From the NCBI RefSeq assembly GCF_001750145.1, contig NZ_CP015732.1, forward strand, positions 620,001 to 684,000: DNA of 64,000 nt. The letters are read 5' to 3'. This document shows positions 41,226-49,497 of the stretch, one piece after another. Below the pieces are notes generated by a model that was not told the origin of the DNA, did not search any database, and saw only the letters and a program-made list of their open reading frames with translations. The DNA is from Arthrobacter sp. U41 (lineage in GTDB: Bacteria > Actinomycetota > Actinomycetes > Actinomycetales > Micrococcaceae). Position 1 is the stretch's first letter, and each line of letters begins with the position of its first letter. A program made the position numbers and the translations under genes.

Positions 41226-43511
41226 CTAGGCGGTGGTGACCTTCAGCAGCAGGGCATGTTCCGGGTTGAGGGCGGGCATGGGCAGGCCGACCTCGGCCAG
41301 GAATCGGCCGCTTGCCGTGGCCCCGGATGCCAGCCAGGCCGGGGGCTGGACCTGGGTGAAGGTGCGGGCGTAGTCCGCGTCCCCCGGGGCGGGGAAGACC
41401 GCCTCCACAAGGTACTCGGCGTCGGCGGCGAGGCCCGGGATGGCGATCCGGCCCGGCTGTTCCGCCGGGGAGGTCCGGGTGCTGACCAGCGCAAACAGCG
41501 CCGCCGTCGGGCCCTGCGCTACGTGCGCCGGTGTGCCGGCCGATCCGTTCGCCGGGCCGTCAGCTGATCCATTCGGCGCAGCCACCACGCCGTGCAGCAT
41601 CAGGGAGTCATCGGCCAGATCAGCCCGGACCATCCGGCCCGAGTGGATCAGGCCGCGGTGCTCCTTGTAGATCCCGATGAATCGCTTGAGCTCCTCGCGC
41701 TCGGTGCCCTGGACCTGGCGGACGTCCCATTCCATCCCGAAGTGTCCGAACAGGGCGGTGATGGCGCGGAAGGCCAGGTCGTGGGTGCGGGCCGTGGTGT
41801 GCGAGGTGGTGGGTCCTACGTGGCCGCCCACGAGCTCCGGCGGGACCACCAGCCCGGTCCAGCGCTGGATGGTTTGCCGTTCCAGGGCGTCGTTGCAGTC
41901 CGAGGCCCAGATCCGGTCCGTCCGTTCCAGGATGCCGAGGTCCACGCGGCCTCCGCCGGAGGAGCAGCTTTCAATCTCGACACCGGGGTGCGCGGCCCGC
42001 AGCGCGTCAAAGAGCCGGTAAGCGGCGAGGGTCTGTTCGTGCACCGAGGCGCGGCCGGCGTGGCCGTGCTCCAGCAGGTCCCGGTTCTGGTCCCACTTGA
42101 GGTAGCTGATGTTGTTCCCCCGCAGCAGCGCGTCCACCCGGTCGTAGATGTACCGCCAGGCGTCCGGGTTGACGAGGTCGATGACGTGCTGGTGGCGCCA
42201 TTCCAGCGGCAGCCGCCCGCCGTCCTTGTAACTGCGCACCGAGGGGCCGACGATCCATTCCGGATGCGCCCGGACGGCGTCGGAGTCCAGGTTGACCATT
42301 TCCGGCTCCACCCAGAGCCCGAACTCCATCCCGCGGGACGTGACGGCGTCGATCAGCGGCGTGAGCCCGGCCGGCCAGAGGGTCTCGTCCACGTACCAGT
42401 CGCCGAGCCCGGCGTGGTCGTCGCGGCGGCCGCGGAACCAGCCGTCGTCGAGCACAAAACGTTCGACGCCGAGTTCCGCGGCGGAATCGGCCAGGTCAAT
42501 CAGGGTGGTGAGGTTGTGGTCAAAGTACACGGCCTCCCAGGTGTTGAGCACCACCGGGCGCGGCTTCCCGGATCCGGCCAGCCCGGCCTGCGACAGCCCG
42601 GCCTGCGACAGCCCGGCCTGCGTGGCCGCGGCGGGCAGCACGTGGTGCGGCCGGTTCCGGAACCAGGCGTAGAAGGATTCGCTGATGCCGTCCAGGCCGC
42701 GGTCCGAGTAGGCGGCGAACAGCGCGGGCGTCGTGTGGCTGCCGCCGGGGGCCAGGATCACCTCGGCCGGGCCGAGCAGTTCGGAGCCGCCGATCATGGT
42801 GCGCCCGTCCGCGGTGCTGTCCGCGAACTGTTCGTGGTTGCCGCTCCAGGCCAGGTGGGTGGCCCAGACCTTGCCGTGGCGGTTGCCGAAGCCGGCGGTT
42901 CCCGCGGCGAAGAGCAGCGAGGAGTCGTGGCCGGTGCGGCCGTGCCGCCCGGTGCGCACCCAGGTGCCCTGCTGGAGGGGCCGGCGCTGCGGGTGGCGTT
43001 CCCGGCACCAGCGCCCGGTCAGGTCCAGGAGTTCGACGGCGGCCGGGGCCACCGGGAGCACCGTGGCCAGTTCGTCGAGCTGGTAGGGCGAGGTGCCGGT
43101 GTTGGTGACGGTGTGGCGCAGTTCCAGCAGGCCACCGTCGTGCAGGGTGAGGGCGGACGAAACGCGGATCCCGGCGTCGGCGTCGGCCTGCACAATCGCC
43201 GCGGAATTCCCGACGGCGCCGCCCGTCACCTCCGCCACGCGGAGCCGGACGGAGAAGTCATAGCCGGGAACGCCGTCGGCGATCCGGTGCCCGCGCAGGG
43301 CGGGGCGGCCGCGCCAGCTTGAGGAGGCCTGTGGCAGGAGCCCGGCGGGAACGGCGGCGTCGACCGCGGAGTGCGTGACGGGCGCGCCGAGGATGGCCAG
43401 ATCCGGCAGGGAGTCGCCCAGGTCCGCGCCCCAATGGATGACCTCGGCCTCCCCGCTGTCGAAGCTGATCACCAGGCTGGTGCTGGCGGAGCGGAGGTAC
43501 AGGGGTTCCAT
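41226..43511 (-). CDS. Alpha-galactosidase, GH36
   Basis: 761 residues, the normal size for GH36. The N-terminal beta supersandwich is followed by a (beta/alpha)8 barrel: VVLNTWEAVYFD, RFVLDDGWFRGRRDD, GLWVEPEMVN, then the nucleophile in YLKWDQNRD (D474) and the acid/base in WASDCNDALER (D538). It hydrolyses terminal alpha-galactosyl groups of raffinose- or melibiose-type sugars. No signal peptide, so it acts in the cytosol on sugars brought in by the adjacent ABC importer. Three 15-bp repeats encode QAGLSQAGLSQAGL at about 298-311, just before the barrel. Last gene of the importer operon. Confidence 0.93.
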   Translation of the reverse strand: MEPLYLRSASTSLVISFDSGEAEVIHWGADLGDSLPDLAILGAPVTHSAVDAAVPAGLLPQASSSWRGRPALRGHRIADGVPGYDFSVRLRVAEVTGGAVGNSAAIVQADADAGIRVSSALTLHDGGLLELRHTVTNTGTSPYQLDELATVLPVAPAAVELLDLTGRWCRERHPQRRPLQQGTWVRTGRHGRTGHDSSLLFAAGTAGFGNRHGKVWATHLAWSGNHEQFADSTADGRTMIGGSELLGPAEVILAPGGSHTTPALFAAYSDRGLDGISESFYAWFRNRPHHVLPAAATQAGLSQAGLSQAGLAGSGKPRPVVLNTWEAVYFDHNLTTLIDLADSAAELGVERFVLDDGWFRGRRDDHAGLGDWYVDETLWPAGLTPLIDAVTSRGMEFGLWVEPEMVNLDSDAVRAHPEWIVGPSVRSYKDGGRLPLEWRHQHVIDLVNPDAWRYIYDRVDALLRGNNISYLKWDQNRDLLEHGHAGRASVHEQTLAAYRLFDALRAAHPGVEIESCSSGGGRVDLGILERTDRIWASDCNDALERQTIQRWTGLVVPPELVGGHVGPTTSHTTARTHDLAFRAITALFGHFGMEWDVRQVQGTEREELKRFIGIYKEHRGLIHSGRMVRADLADDSLMLHGVVAAPNGSADGPANGSAGTPAHVAQGPTAALFALVSTRTSPAEQPGRIAIPGLAADAEYLVEAVFPAPGDADYARTFTQVQPPAWLASGATASGRFLAEVGLPMPALNPEHALLLKVTTA

Positions 43512-43632
43512 GGCGGGTCTCTTTCGGTGGTTCGGGGCGCGTCCGGGACGCGGGTTAAGTGCGGTGGTTCAACGGGAAGTGCCGGGTGCCGCCGCCGCGA
43601 GGAGGCAGCGGCGGCATCCGGGCGGTTGGGCC

Positions 43633-44970
43633 CTACTTGAAGAGGGCGTTGACCTGGTTGTTGGCTTCGGTCAGGGAGCTGGCCGGCTTCTTGCCTGCGA
43701 GAACGGCGTCCATGGCCGGCTTCATGATGCCGTCCACCTTGGCTGCCTTGTCCGCGATCGGGAAGAGGAAGGTGGTGCCGTCCTTGATGTGGGTGGTGAA
43801 GGCGGAAACGTCGGTGCCCTTGTCCGCGAAGGCCTTGGCCGCGATCTCGGTGGAGCTGGTGATGGCCGGGAAGACGACGGCCTTGGAGGCGACGACGTCC
43901 TGGCAGGCGGTGGAGCCGAGGTATTCGACCCACTTGACCGAGGCGGCCGGGTTCTTGGTGCCGGCCCAGACGGAGTCGGCGAGTCCGTTGAACATGCTGG
44001 CGCGTTTGCCCTCGGGGCCTTTGGGGGTGGGTGCGAACGCGGTTTCCACGCCCTTGTAGCTCTGGTACTGGCCGATCAGCCAGTCGCCGGTGGTGTTGAT
44101 GGCGGCCTTGCCGGCGCCGAAGTTGTCCGCGAGGCTGGCGCCCACGGCGGTTTCCAGCTTGGGCATGTAGCCCTTCTCGATCAGGCCGGCCCACCAGGCG
44201 ATGGTCTCCTGGAAGCGCGGGTCGTCGTAGTTGAACTCGGTGCCCCACGGGTTCTTTTCGGTGTGGGTCCAGCCGGTGGTCGCGGTCAGGAAGCTCCACT
44301 CGGTCTGGCCCTGGCCGGAGCCGCCGCCGGCGAGGCCGAGGCCGTAAACCGCGACGTTGTTCTTGTCGAAGCCGGCTTCGTCGCCGCGCACGCCGTTCTT
44401 GTCCACGGTGAGGTGCGCGATCGCCTTCTCGTAGCTGCCGCCGTCCTGCGGGTTCCAGTCCAGGTTGGCCATCTGCTCGGCGGTAAGGCCGGCGGAGTCG
44501 GCCATGGCCTTGTTGTAGAACAGGCCGACAGTGTCCCAGTCCTTGGGCAGCCCGTAGCGCTTGCCGTCCTGGCCGACCCACAGTTCGGGCAGGCCCTTGG
44601 TGTAGCTCTCCAGCTTGATGCCGTCCTTCGCGACGGCGTCGTCCAGGGAGAGCAGCTGCTTCTTCGCCGCGTACTCGGGGTACTTGGAGAGGTGGTTGGT
44701 GAAGACGTCCGGGGCGGTGCCGGCGACGAAGCCGTTGGTCAGCGTGGTCCAGTAGTCGTCCCAGCCGCGCTGGGTGATCTTGACCTTGATGTCCGGGTTG
44801 GCCTTGGTGAAATCGTCGGCACACTGCTGGTAGGCGGGGAGCTGGTTGGCGTCCCAGAGCCAGTAGTTGATTTCACCCTTGGCTTCGGCGGAGGGGGCGG
44901 AACCGCCGCAGGCGGACAGGGACAGGGCGATGGCTGCGGCGGCAGCAACGGCGCCGAGGGTCTTCTTCAT
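43633..44970 (-). CDS. Sugar ABC transporter substrate-binding lipoprotein
   Basis: 445 residues from ATG 44970. The lipoprotein signal MKKTLGAVAAAAAIALSLSACGG, with lipobox LSAC, anchors it outside. The mature part is an MalE-type (family 1) binding protein: INYWLWDANQLPAYQQCADDFTKANPDIKVKI, GTAPDVFTNHLSKYPEYA, YGLPKDWDTVGLFYNKAM and AGKAAINTTGDWLIGQYQ. Given the GH36 enzyme, alpha-galactosides such as raffinose or melibiose are the likely ligands. It lies between the two permeases and the alpha-galactosidase, in the same orientation. No ATPase is encoded here; a shared MsiK-type ATPase elsewhere is expected. Confidence 0.9.
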   Translation of the reverse strand: MKKTLGAVAAAAAIALSLSACGGSAPSAEAKGEINYWLWDANQLPAYQQCADDFTKANPDIKVKITQRGWDDYWTTLTNGFVAGTAPDVFTNHLSKYPEYAAKKQLLSLDDAVAKDGIKLESYTKGLPELWVGQDGKRYGLPKDWDTVGLFYNKAMADSAGLTAEQMANLDWNPQDGGSYEKAIAHLTVDKNGVRGDEAGFDKNNVAVYGLGLAGGGSGQGQTEWSFLTATTGWTHTEKNPWGTEFNYDDPRFQETIAWWAGLIEKGYMPKLETAVGASLADNFGAGKAAINTTGDWLIGQYQSYKGVETAFAPTPKGPEGKRASMFNGLADSVWAGTKNPAASVKWVEYLGSTACQDVVASKAVVFPAITSSTEIAAKAFADKGTDVSAFTTHIKDGTTFLFPIADKAAKVDGIMKPAMDAVLAGKKPASSLTEANNQVNALFK

Positions 44971-45029
44971 GGTGAACCTTTCAGGGACGTGCAAGGTGGA
45001 CATGCGCTTGGGGGTGCGTTGGGTGGGGG

Positions 45030-45983
45030 TTACTTGATGCCGGAGAAGCCGATGGAGTTGACCACCCGCTTGCCGAAGGCGATGAAGAGCAGGAGTACGG
45101 GCAGGGCGGCGATCAGGGTGGCGGCCATCAGGCCGGACCAGTCGGGGGCGCCCTGCGGGGACTGGGATTTGAAGACGCCCAGGCCCACGGTGAGGACGCG
45201 GACGCTTTCGTCCTGGCCCACCAGCAGCGGCCAGAAGTATTCGTTCCACTGGCCGATGAAGGTCAGCAGGGCCAGGGTCGCCAGCGGGGCGGCGGCGTTG
45301 GGCAGCACGATCTGGAAGAAGATCCGGACGTGCTTGGCGCCGTCGAGCATGGCGGCTTCCTCCACCTCGCGGGACATGGAGAGGAAGAACTGGCGCAGGA
45401 AGAAGATGGCGAAGGGGGTCATGAACAGGAAGGGCAGGGCCAGTCCGGCGAAGGTGTTGAGCAGGCCGAGGTTCTTGATCATGAGGAAGTTGGGCAGTGC
45501 GGTGAAGATCGGCGGGACCATCATGGTGGCGAGGAACAGGCCGAAGACCACGTTGCGGCCGGGCCAGCGCAGCCGGGAGAAGGCGTAGGCGGCCATCGCG
45601 CTGAAGAACACCTGCCCGGCGGTGGTGACGGTGGCGAAGATGATGGAGTTCCGCAGGTACAGCCAGAAGTTGATGGCGGCGCCGGAGCCGCCCTCGGCGA
45701 TGGCCTCCTCCGCGGTCTGCAGGCCGAGGACCCGCTTGAAGGCGCCGAGGCTGAAGTCTGCCGGCAGCAGGTTGCTGGCGTTGGAGGCGAGCGAGGCGTT
45801 GCTGGAGAGCGCGGTGCGGAGCATCCAGAGGAACGGCGCCACCGTCACGACGACGGCGACGGCGACGAGGGTCCAGGCGGCGGCGCGGCGCCAGTTGAAG
45901 GGCTTTTTGCGGGCTGCCTGCCGGGCGGGGCTGGTGCCGGGCTTGCCGCCGGGCGTCTTGCGGGAGAGTTCGGAGGTTGTCAT
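45030..45983 (-). CDS. Carbohydrate ABC transporter permease (MalG-like)
   Basis: 317 residues with six membrane helices. The cytosolic N-terminus is basic (RKTPGGKPGTSPARQAARKKPFNWRR). The EAA loop EVEEAAMLDGAKHVRIFFQIVLPNAAAPLATLALLTFIGQWNEYFWPLL is the site that contacts the ATPase. It pairs with the MalF-like protein encoded 12 bp upstream. Confidence 0.92.
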   Translation of the reverse strand: MTTSELSRKTPGGKPGTSPARQAARKKPFNWRRAAAWTLVAVAVVVTVAPFLWMLRTALSSNASLASNASNLLPADFSLGAFKRVLGLQTAEEAIAEGGSGAAINFWLYLRNSIIFATVTTAGQVFFSAMAAYAFSRLRWPGRNVVFGLFLATMMVPPIFTALPNFLMIKNLGLLNTFAGLALPFLFMTPFAIFFLRQFFLSMSREVEEAAMLDGAKHVRIFFQIVLPNAAAPLATLALLTFIGQWNEYFWPLLVGQDESVRVLTVGLGVFKSQSPQGAPDWSGLMAATLIAALPVLLLFIAFGKRVVNSIGFSGIK

Positions 45984-45995
45984 GGCTGGGTTTCC

Positions 45996-46952
45996 TTAGT
46001 CCAGATCCGATTCGTTGCCCTTGAGGAACTTCATCTGGATGAAGGCCACGAGGGCGAGAATGACGAAGAGAATGACGGACAGGGCCGAGGCGTAGCCGAA
46101 ATCGGATTCACCAAAGGCCTTCTGGTAGATGTACATCTGGATGACGCGGGAGGCGTTGATGGGGCCGCCGCCGGTGGTCACGGCCACGGTGTCGAAGACC
46201 TGGAAGGACCCGATCACCGTGACCACGAGGACCAGCACCAGCACGGGGCGCAGGAGCGGCATGGTGATGCTCCAGAAGGTCCGGGTTTGGGATGCGCCGT
46301 CAAGGGACGCGACTTCGTAGACATGGCTGGGGATGGACTGCAGACCGGCGAAGATCAGCAGGGCCGTATAGCCCATGTGCCGCCAGACATTGACGCCGGC
46401 GATGGTGGGGATGGCCCACTGCTCGCTGCCGAAGAAGGCGATGCGGGGCAGGCCGAACCAGTTGATGATCTCGTTGACGATGCCGATCTGGTAGTCGAGC
46501 ATCCAGAACCACAGCAGCGCCACGATCACGTTGGCCACGAGGAACGGCAGCAGCAGCGCGCCGCGGATGAGCGTTGATTTGGCCACCCGGTGCATCAGAA
46601 GCGCCAGCCCGAGGGCGATGACGGTCTGGAAGCCGATGTTCAGGCCGACGTACTGGAGGGTGACGGCCATGGCGTTCCAGAACAGCTCGTCCGCGAAGAT
46701 CGCGGTGTAGTTCCTGGTGCCGATCCAGGTGGGATCCCCCAGGACGCTGTACTCGGTGAAGCTGAGGTAGACGCCGCGGACCGTGGGGACCAGGAAGAAT
46801 GCAACGAAGCCGATCATGGCCGGGAGGATGAACAGCAGGGCGATCCGCAGGTCGCCAAGACGGCGTCCCCGGCCGGCCCGGGCAGTTTTACCGCGGTGCG
46901 GGGGCTTGGATCCGCCTGCCACGGGATCCGGAAGTTTGGTGATGGTAGTCAT
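45996..46952 (-). CDS. Sugar ABC transporter permease (MalF-like)
   Basis: 318 residues from ATG 46952, with AGGAAGAG upstream. Six membrane helices; the family segment LFILPAMIGFVAFFLVPTVRGVYLSFTEYSVLG; and the EAA loop YEVASLDGASQTRTFWSITMPLLRPVLVLVLVVTVIGSFQVFDTVAVTTGGGP. First gene of the operon (permease, permease, binding protein, alpha-galactosidase); usually the binding protein comes first. The promoter and LacI operators lie in the gap to the divergent LacI gene. Confidence 0.92.
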   Translation of the reverse strand: MTTITKLPDPVAGGSKPPHRGKTARAGRGRRLGDLRIALLFILPAMIGFVAFFLVPTVRGVYLSFTEYSVLGDPTWIGTRNYTAIFADELFWNAMAVTLQYVGLNIGFQTVIALGLALLMHRVAKSTLIRGALLLPFLVANVIVALLWFWMLDYQIGIVNEIINWFGLPRIAFFGSEQWAIPTIAGVNVWRHMGYTALLIFAGLQSIPSHVYEVASLDGASQTRTFWSITMPLLRPVLVLVLVVTVIGSFQVFDTVAVTTGGGPINASRVIQMYIYQKAFGESDFGYASALSVILFVILALVAFIQMKFLKGNESDLD

Positions 46953-46998
46953 CGTTGACTCTTCCTGATGGTGTGATGTGGGTAACAACTGGAATCGA

Positions 46999-47014
46999 AT
47001 CTACACGAGTAGAT
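46999..47014. promoter_or_regulatory. Candidate LacI operator
   Basis: ATCTAC-ACGA-GTAGAT is a perfect inverted repeat. The half-site CGAGTAGAT recurs at 47082-47090, next to the palindrome ACTCGAGT (47079-47086). Both sites lie in the divergent gap between the importer operon and the LacI gene and are the best candidates for repressor binding. Confidence 0.6.
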
Positions 47015-47238
47015 ATTGGCTGGCAAGAGTTATTTCCAGCCATAGCTGGCTTTTTCTTGTACCAGTGAGTAATCGTTGACTCGAGTAGATCAGCGTGGGA
47101 CACTGTCCGAAACGTGCATATCGAGAGGTCTCCCTTGAGTTTTTCAATCGGCGCCGCCGGCTCCGGCCGGTTCAGCCGCCACCTAGCTGTCCTCGGCCCC
47201 GGTGTCCCGTCGGCGCAGCGACCGGCGGCGTGGCTAGC

Positions 47239-48270
47239 ATGGAAGCCATGACGACCCCGGTAGTGCCCAACCACCGCAGCCAGGTGACCCGCAAGGACGT
47301 CGCCCGCTACGCCGGCGTCAGTACCGCCGTCGTAAGTTATGTGGTCAACGGCGGGCCGAAGAAGGTGGCGCCGGGCACCGAAGCGAAAGTGCAGGATGCC
47401 ATCAGGGTCCTGGGCTACCGGCCGAATGCGGCAGCGCGGGCGTTGAAGCTCGGCTCCAGCGAGACGATCGGCCTCGTCATCCCGGACAACACCAACCCGT
47501 TCTTCTCACTGCTGGCCCACGCCGTCGAGGACGCCGCCGCCGAGCTCGGCTACGCCCTGCTGCTGACCAACTCCGATGGCAACCTCGCGAAGGAGCGCCG
47601 CAACATCCGCAACCTCGCCTCGCGCCAGGTGGACGGCGTGGTGCTCGCCAGCGTGCTCTTTGAACCCGACCTTGAGGCCCTCGAATCGGCCGACATTCCC
47701 GCCGTGCTGCTGAACCATGGCGGCAAGGCGCCGGGATTCAACAGCGTGGGCGTCGACCTGGCAGCCGGGGCCCGGATGGCCGTGGAGCACCTGATCGGCC
47801 ACGGGCACAGCAACATCGCCCTCGCCATGGGCACGAACACGGCGGGAGACTTCGACCTCCGCGAGGAGGGCTGGCTGCAGGCACTCGCAGCGGCCGGGCT
47901 GCCCGAGGGTCCCATTGTCCGCGGACCGTTCAGCCGTGACGGCGGCTATGCGGCCGGCCAAAGGCTGCTCGCCTCGGCGACCCGGCCCACCGCCATCTTC
48001 GCCAGCTCCGACATGCAGGCGATCGGCATCCTGCGCGCCATCCACGAAGCCGGCCTCACGGTGCCGGGCGATATCGCCCTGACCTCCTTCGACGGCTCCG
48101 CCGAGGCCGAGTACAGCTGGCCCGCCCTGACAACCGTCGAGCAGCCGGTCCGGGTGATGGCGGAAGCGGCCGTCGAGGCCCTGGTGGGGGCGAGCCGGGG
48201 CCAGCCGTCCGAGCACCGGACCTTCCCCACCAAGCTGCGGATCAGGCAGTCCTGCGGCTGCACCGCCTAA
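47239..48270 (+). CDS. LacI family transcriptional regulator
   Basis: 343 residues from ATG 47239; ATG 47248 is an alternative. The helix-turn-helix VTRKDVARYAGVSTAVVSYVVNGG and hinge YRPNAAARALKLGSSETIGLVIPDNTNPFF are canonical. The ligand-binding core has VDGVVLASV, FASSDMQAIGILRAIHEAGLTVPGDIALTSFDGS and LTTVEQPV. It should repress the divergent importer/alpha-galactosidase operon until a galactoside is present. It is convergent with galK, with a 62-bp palindrome filling the space between the two stops. Confidence 0.92.
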   Translation: MEAMTTPVVPNHRSQVTRKDVARYAGVSTAVVSYVVNGGPKKVAPGTEAKVQDAIRVLGYRPNAAARALKLGSSETIGLVIPDNTNPFFSLLAHAVEDAAAELGYALLLTNSDGNLAKERRNIRNLASRQVDGVVLASVLFEPDLEALESADIPAVLLNHGGKAPGFNSVGVDLAAGARMAVEHLIGHGHSNIALAMGTNTAGDFDLREEGWLQALAAAGLPEGPIVRGPFSRDGGYAAGQRLLASATRPTAIFASSDMQAIGILRAIHEAGLTVPGDIALTSFDGSAEAEYSWPALTTVEQPVRVMAEAAVEALVGASRGQPSEHRTFPTKLRIRQSCGCTA

Positions 48271-48274
48271 ACCC

Positions 48275-48336
48275 CATCGACTGCTCCGCAACCGCCATTT
48301 TGAGGGGTCAAAAGGGCGGTTATGGAGCACTCGACG
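48275..48336. repeat. 62-bp palindromic element, copy 2
   Basis: Begins CATCGACTGCTCCGCAACCG and ends GGAGCACTCGACG, so its right arm has drifted from a perfect match. It occupies almost exactly the gap between the convergent LacI (stop 48270) and galK (stop 48337) genes. Same length and layout as copy 1 at 41159. Confidence 0.85.
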
Positions 48337-49497
48337 TCAGGAAAGGCGCTCCGCTCCGGCCGCCGGCGTGACCGTGAAAATGTCCGGCGCGGTGAACCCG
48401 GCTTCCGCGAACGCGCGGACGACGGCGGCGCGGACCTGCCGCTCGTCCTGCACCGGGGTGAGGGCGATCGCCGAGCCGCCGAACCCGCCGCCGGTCATGC
48501 GGGCGCCAATGGCGCCGTGGCTGCGGGCCGTGTCCACGGCGAGGTCCAGCTCCGGGCAGGAAATCTCAAAGTCGTCCCGCATGGAGGCGTGGCTGGCATC
48601 GAGCAGTCCGCCGATCCGGGCCGGGCCCTGGGACCGGAGGGTGGCCACGGTCTGCAGCACGCGGTCGTTTTCGGTGACGATATGGCGGACCCGCCGGAAC
48701 GTGACGGGATCGAGCAGGCCGGAAGCCTCCTCAAGGCCGGCGACGGCGACATCCCGGAGCGCCGTGACGCCAAGGATCCCGGCGCCGAGCTCGCAGGACG
48801 CGCGGCGGGAGGCGTAGCCGCCGTCGGCGTGGGAGTGCGCCACCTTGGTGTCGATGACCAGCAGGACAAGTCCGGCCTCCTGTGCCGGGAACGGGACGAG
48901 TTCCGCGGACTGGTCCCGGCAGTCGAGGAAAACGGCGTGCCCGCTCGCGCCGCGCAGCGAGGCCGACTGGTCCATGATGCCGGTGGGCGCGCCGACAAAA
49001 GCGTTTTCCGCATGCCGGGTCAGCGTGACCATGTCCTCAGCGCTCAGTCCGGCGCCGGTGAGTTCGTTCAGGGCCGTCACGACGGCGCACTCGATGGCGT
49101 GGGAGGAGGACAGCCCCGCGCCGAGCGGGACATCGGAGTCGAGGAGGAGCTCGAAGCCGGGAACCTCGATGCCGCTCTGCCGCAGCGCCCAGACCACACC
49201 GAGCGGGTACTTGGCCCAGCCGGTGACGGTGCCCGGCGTCAGTGCCGCGGCGTCGGCTTCGACGAGTCCCCGGTCGCCGACGGTCGAGAGCAGCCGGATG
49301 GTGGAGTCGTTCCGGAGCCGGACCGCCGTCGTCGCCCGCTTGTCGATGGCAAAGGGCAGGACGAAGCCCTCGTTGTAGTCGGTGTGTTCACCGATCAGGT
49401 TTACCCGGCCGGGGGCAGCCCAGAGGCCGTCCGGGGCGGCGCCGAAGGTGGCTTCGAAGCGGCCCGCGAGCGCGCCGGCGCGTGTGGTCGTGTTCAT
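48337..49497 (-). CDS. galK: Galactokinase
   Basis: 386 residues from ATG 49497, with GGAAGG nine bases upstream. GHMP kinase motifs: the galactokinase signature GRVNLIGEHTDYNEGFVLPFAI, the ATP loop DVPLGAGLSSSHAIE (PxGAGLSSS), the catalytic Asp region GAPTGIMDQSASLRG and the C-terminal GGGFGGSAIAL. It phosphorylates galactose at C1 (Leloir pathway). The frame has no stop separating it from galT: codons run straight from galT through ATG 49497. The ribosome site shows galK can also be started on its own. Confidence 0.93.
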   Translation of the reverse strand: MNTTTRAGALAGRFEATFGAAPDGLWAAPGRVNLIGEHTDYNEGFVLPFAIDKRATTAVRLRNDSTIRLLSTVGDRGLVEADAAALTPGTVTGWAKYPLGVVWALRQSGIEVPGFELLLDSDVPLGAGLSSSHAIECAVVTALNELTGAGLSAEDMVTLTRHAENAFVGAPTGIMDQSASLRGASGHAVFLDCRDQSAELVPFPAQEAGLVLLVIDTKVAHSHADGGYASRRASCELGAGILGVTALRDVAVAGLEEASGLLDPVTFRRVRHIVTENDRVLQTVATLRSQGPARIGGLLDASHASMRDDFEISCPELDLAVDTARSHGAIGARMTGGGFGGSAIALTPVQDERQVRAAVVRAFAEAGFTAPDIFTVTPAAGAERLS

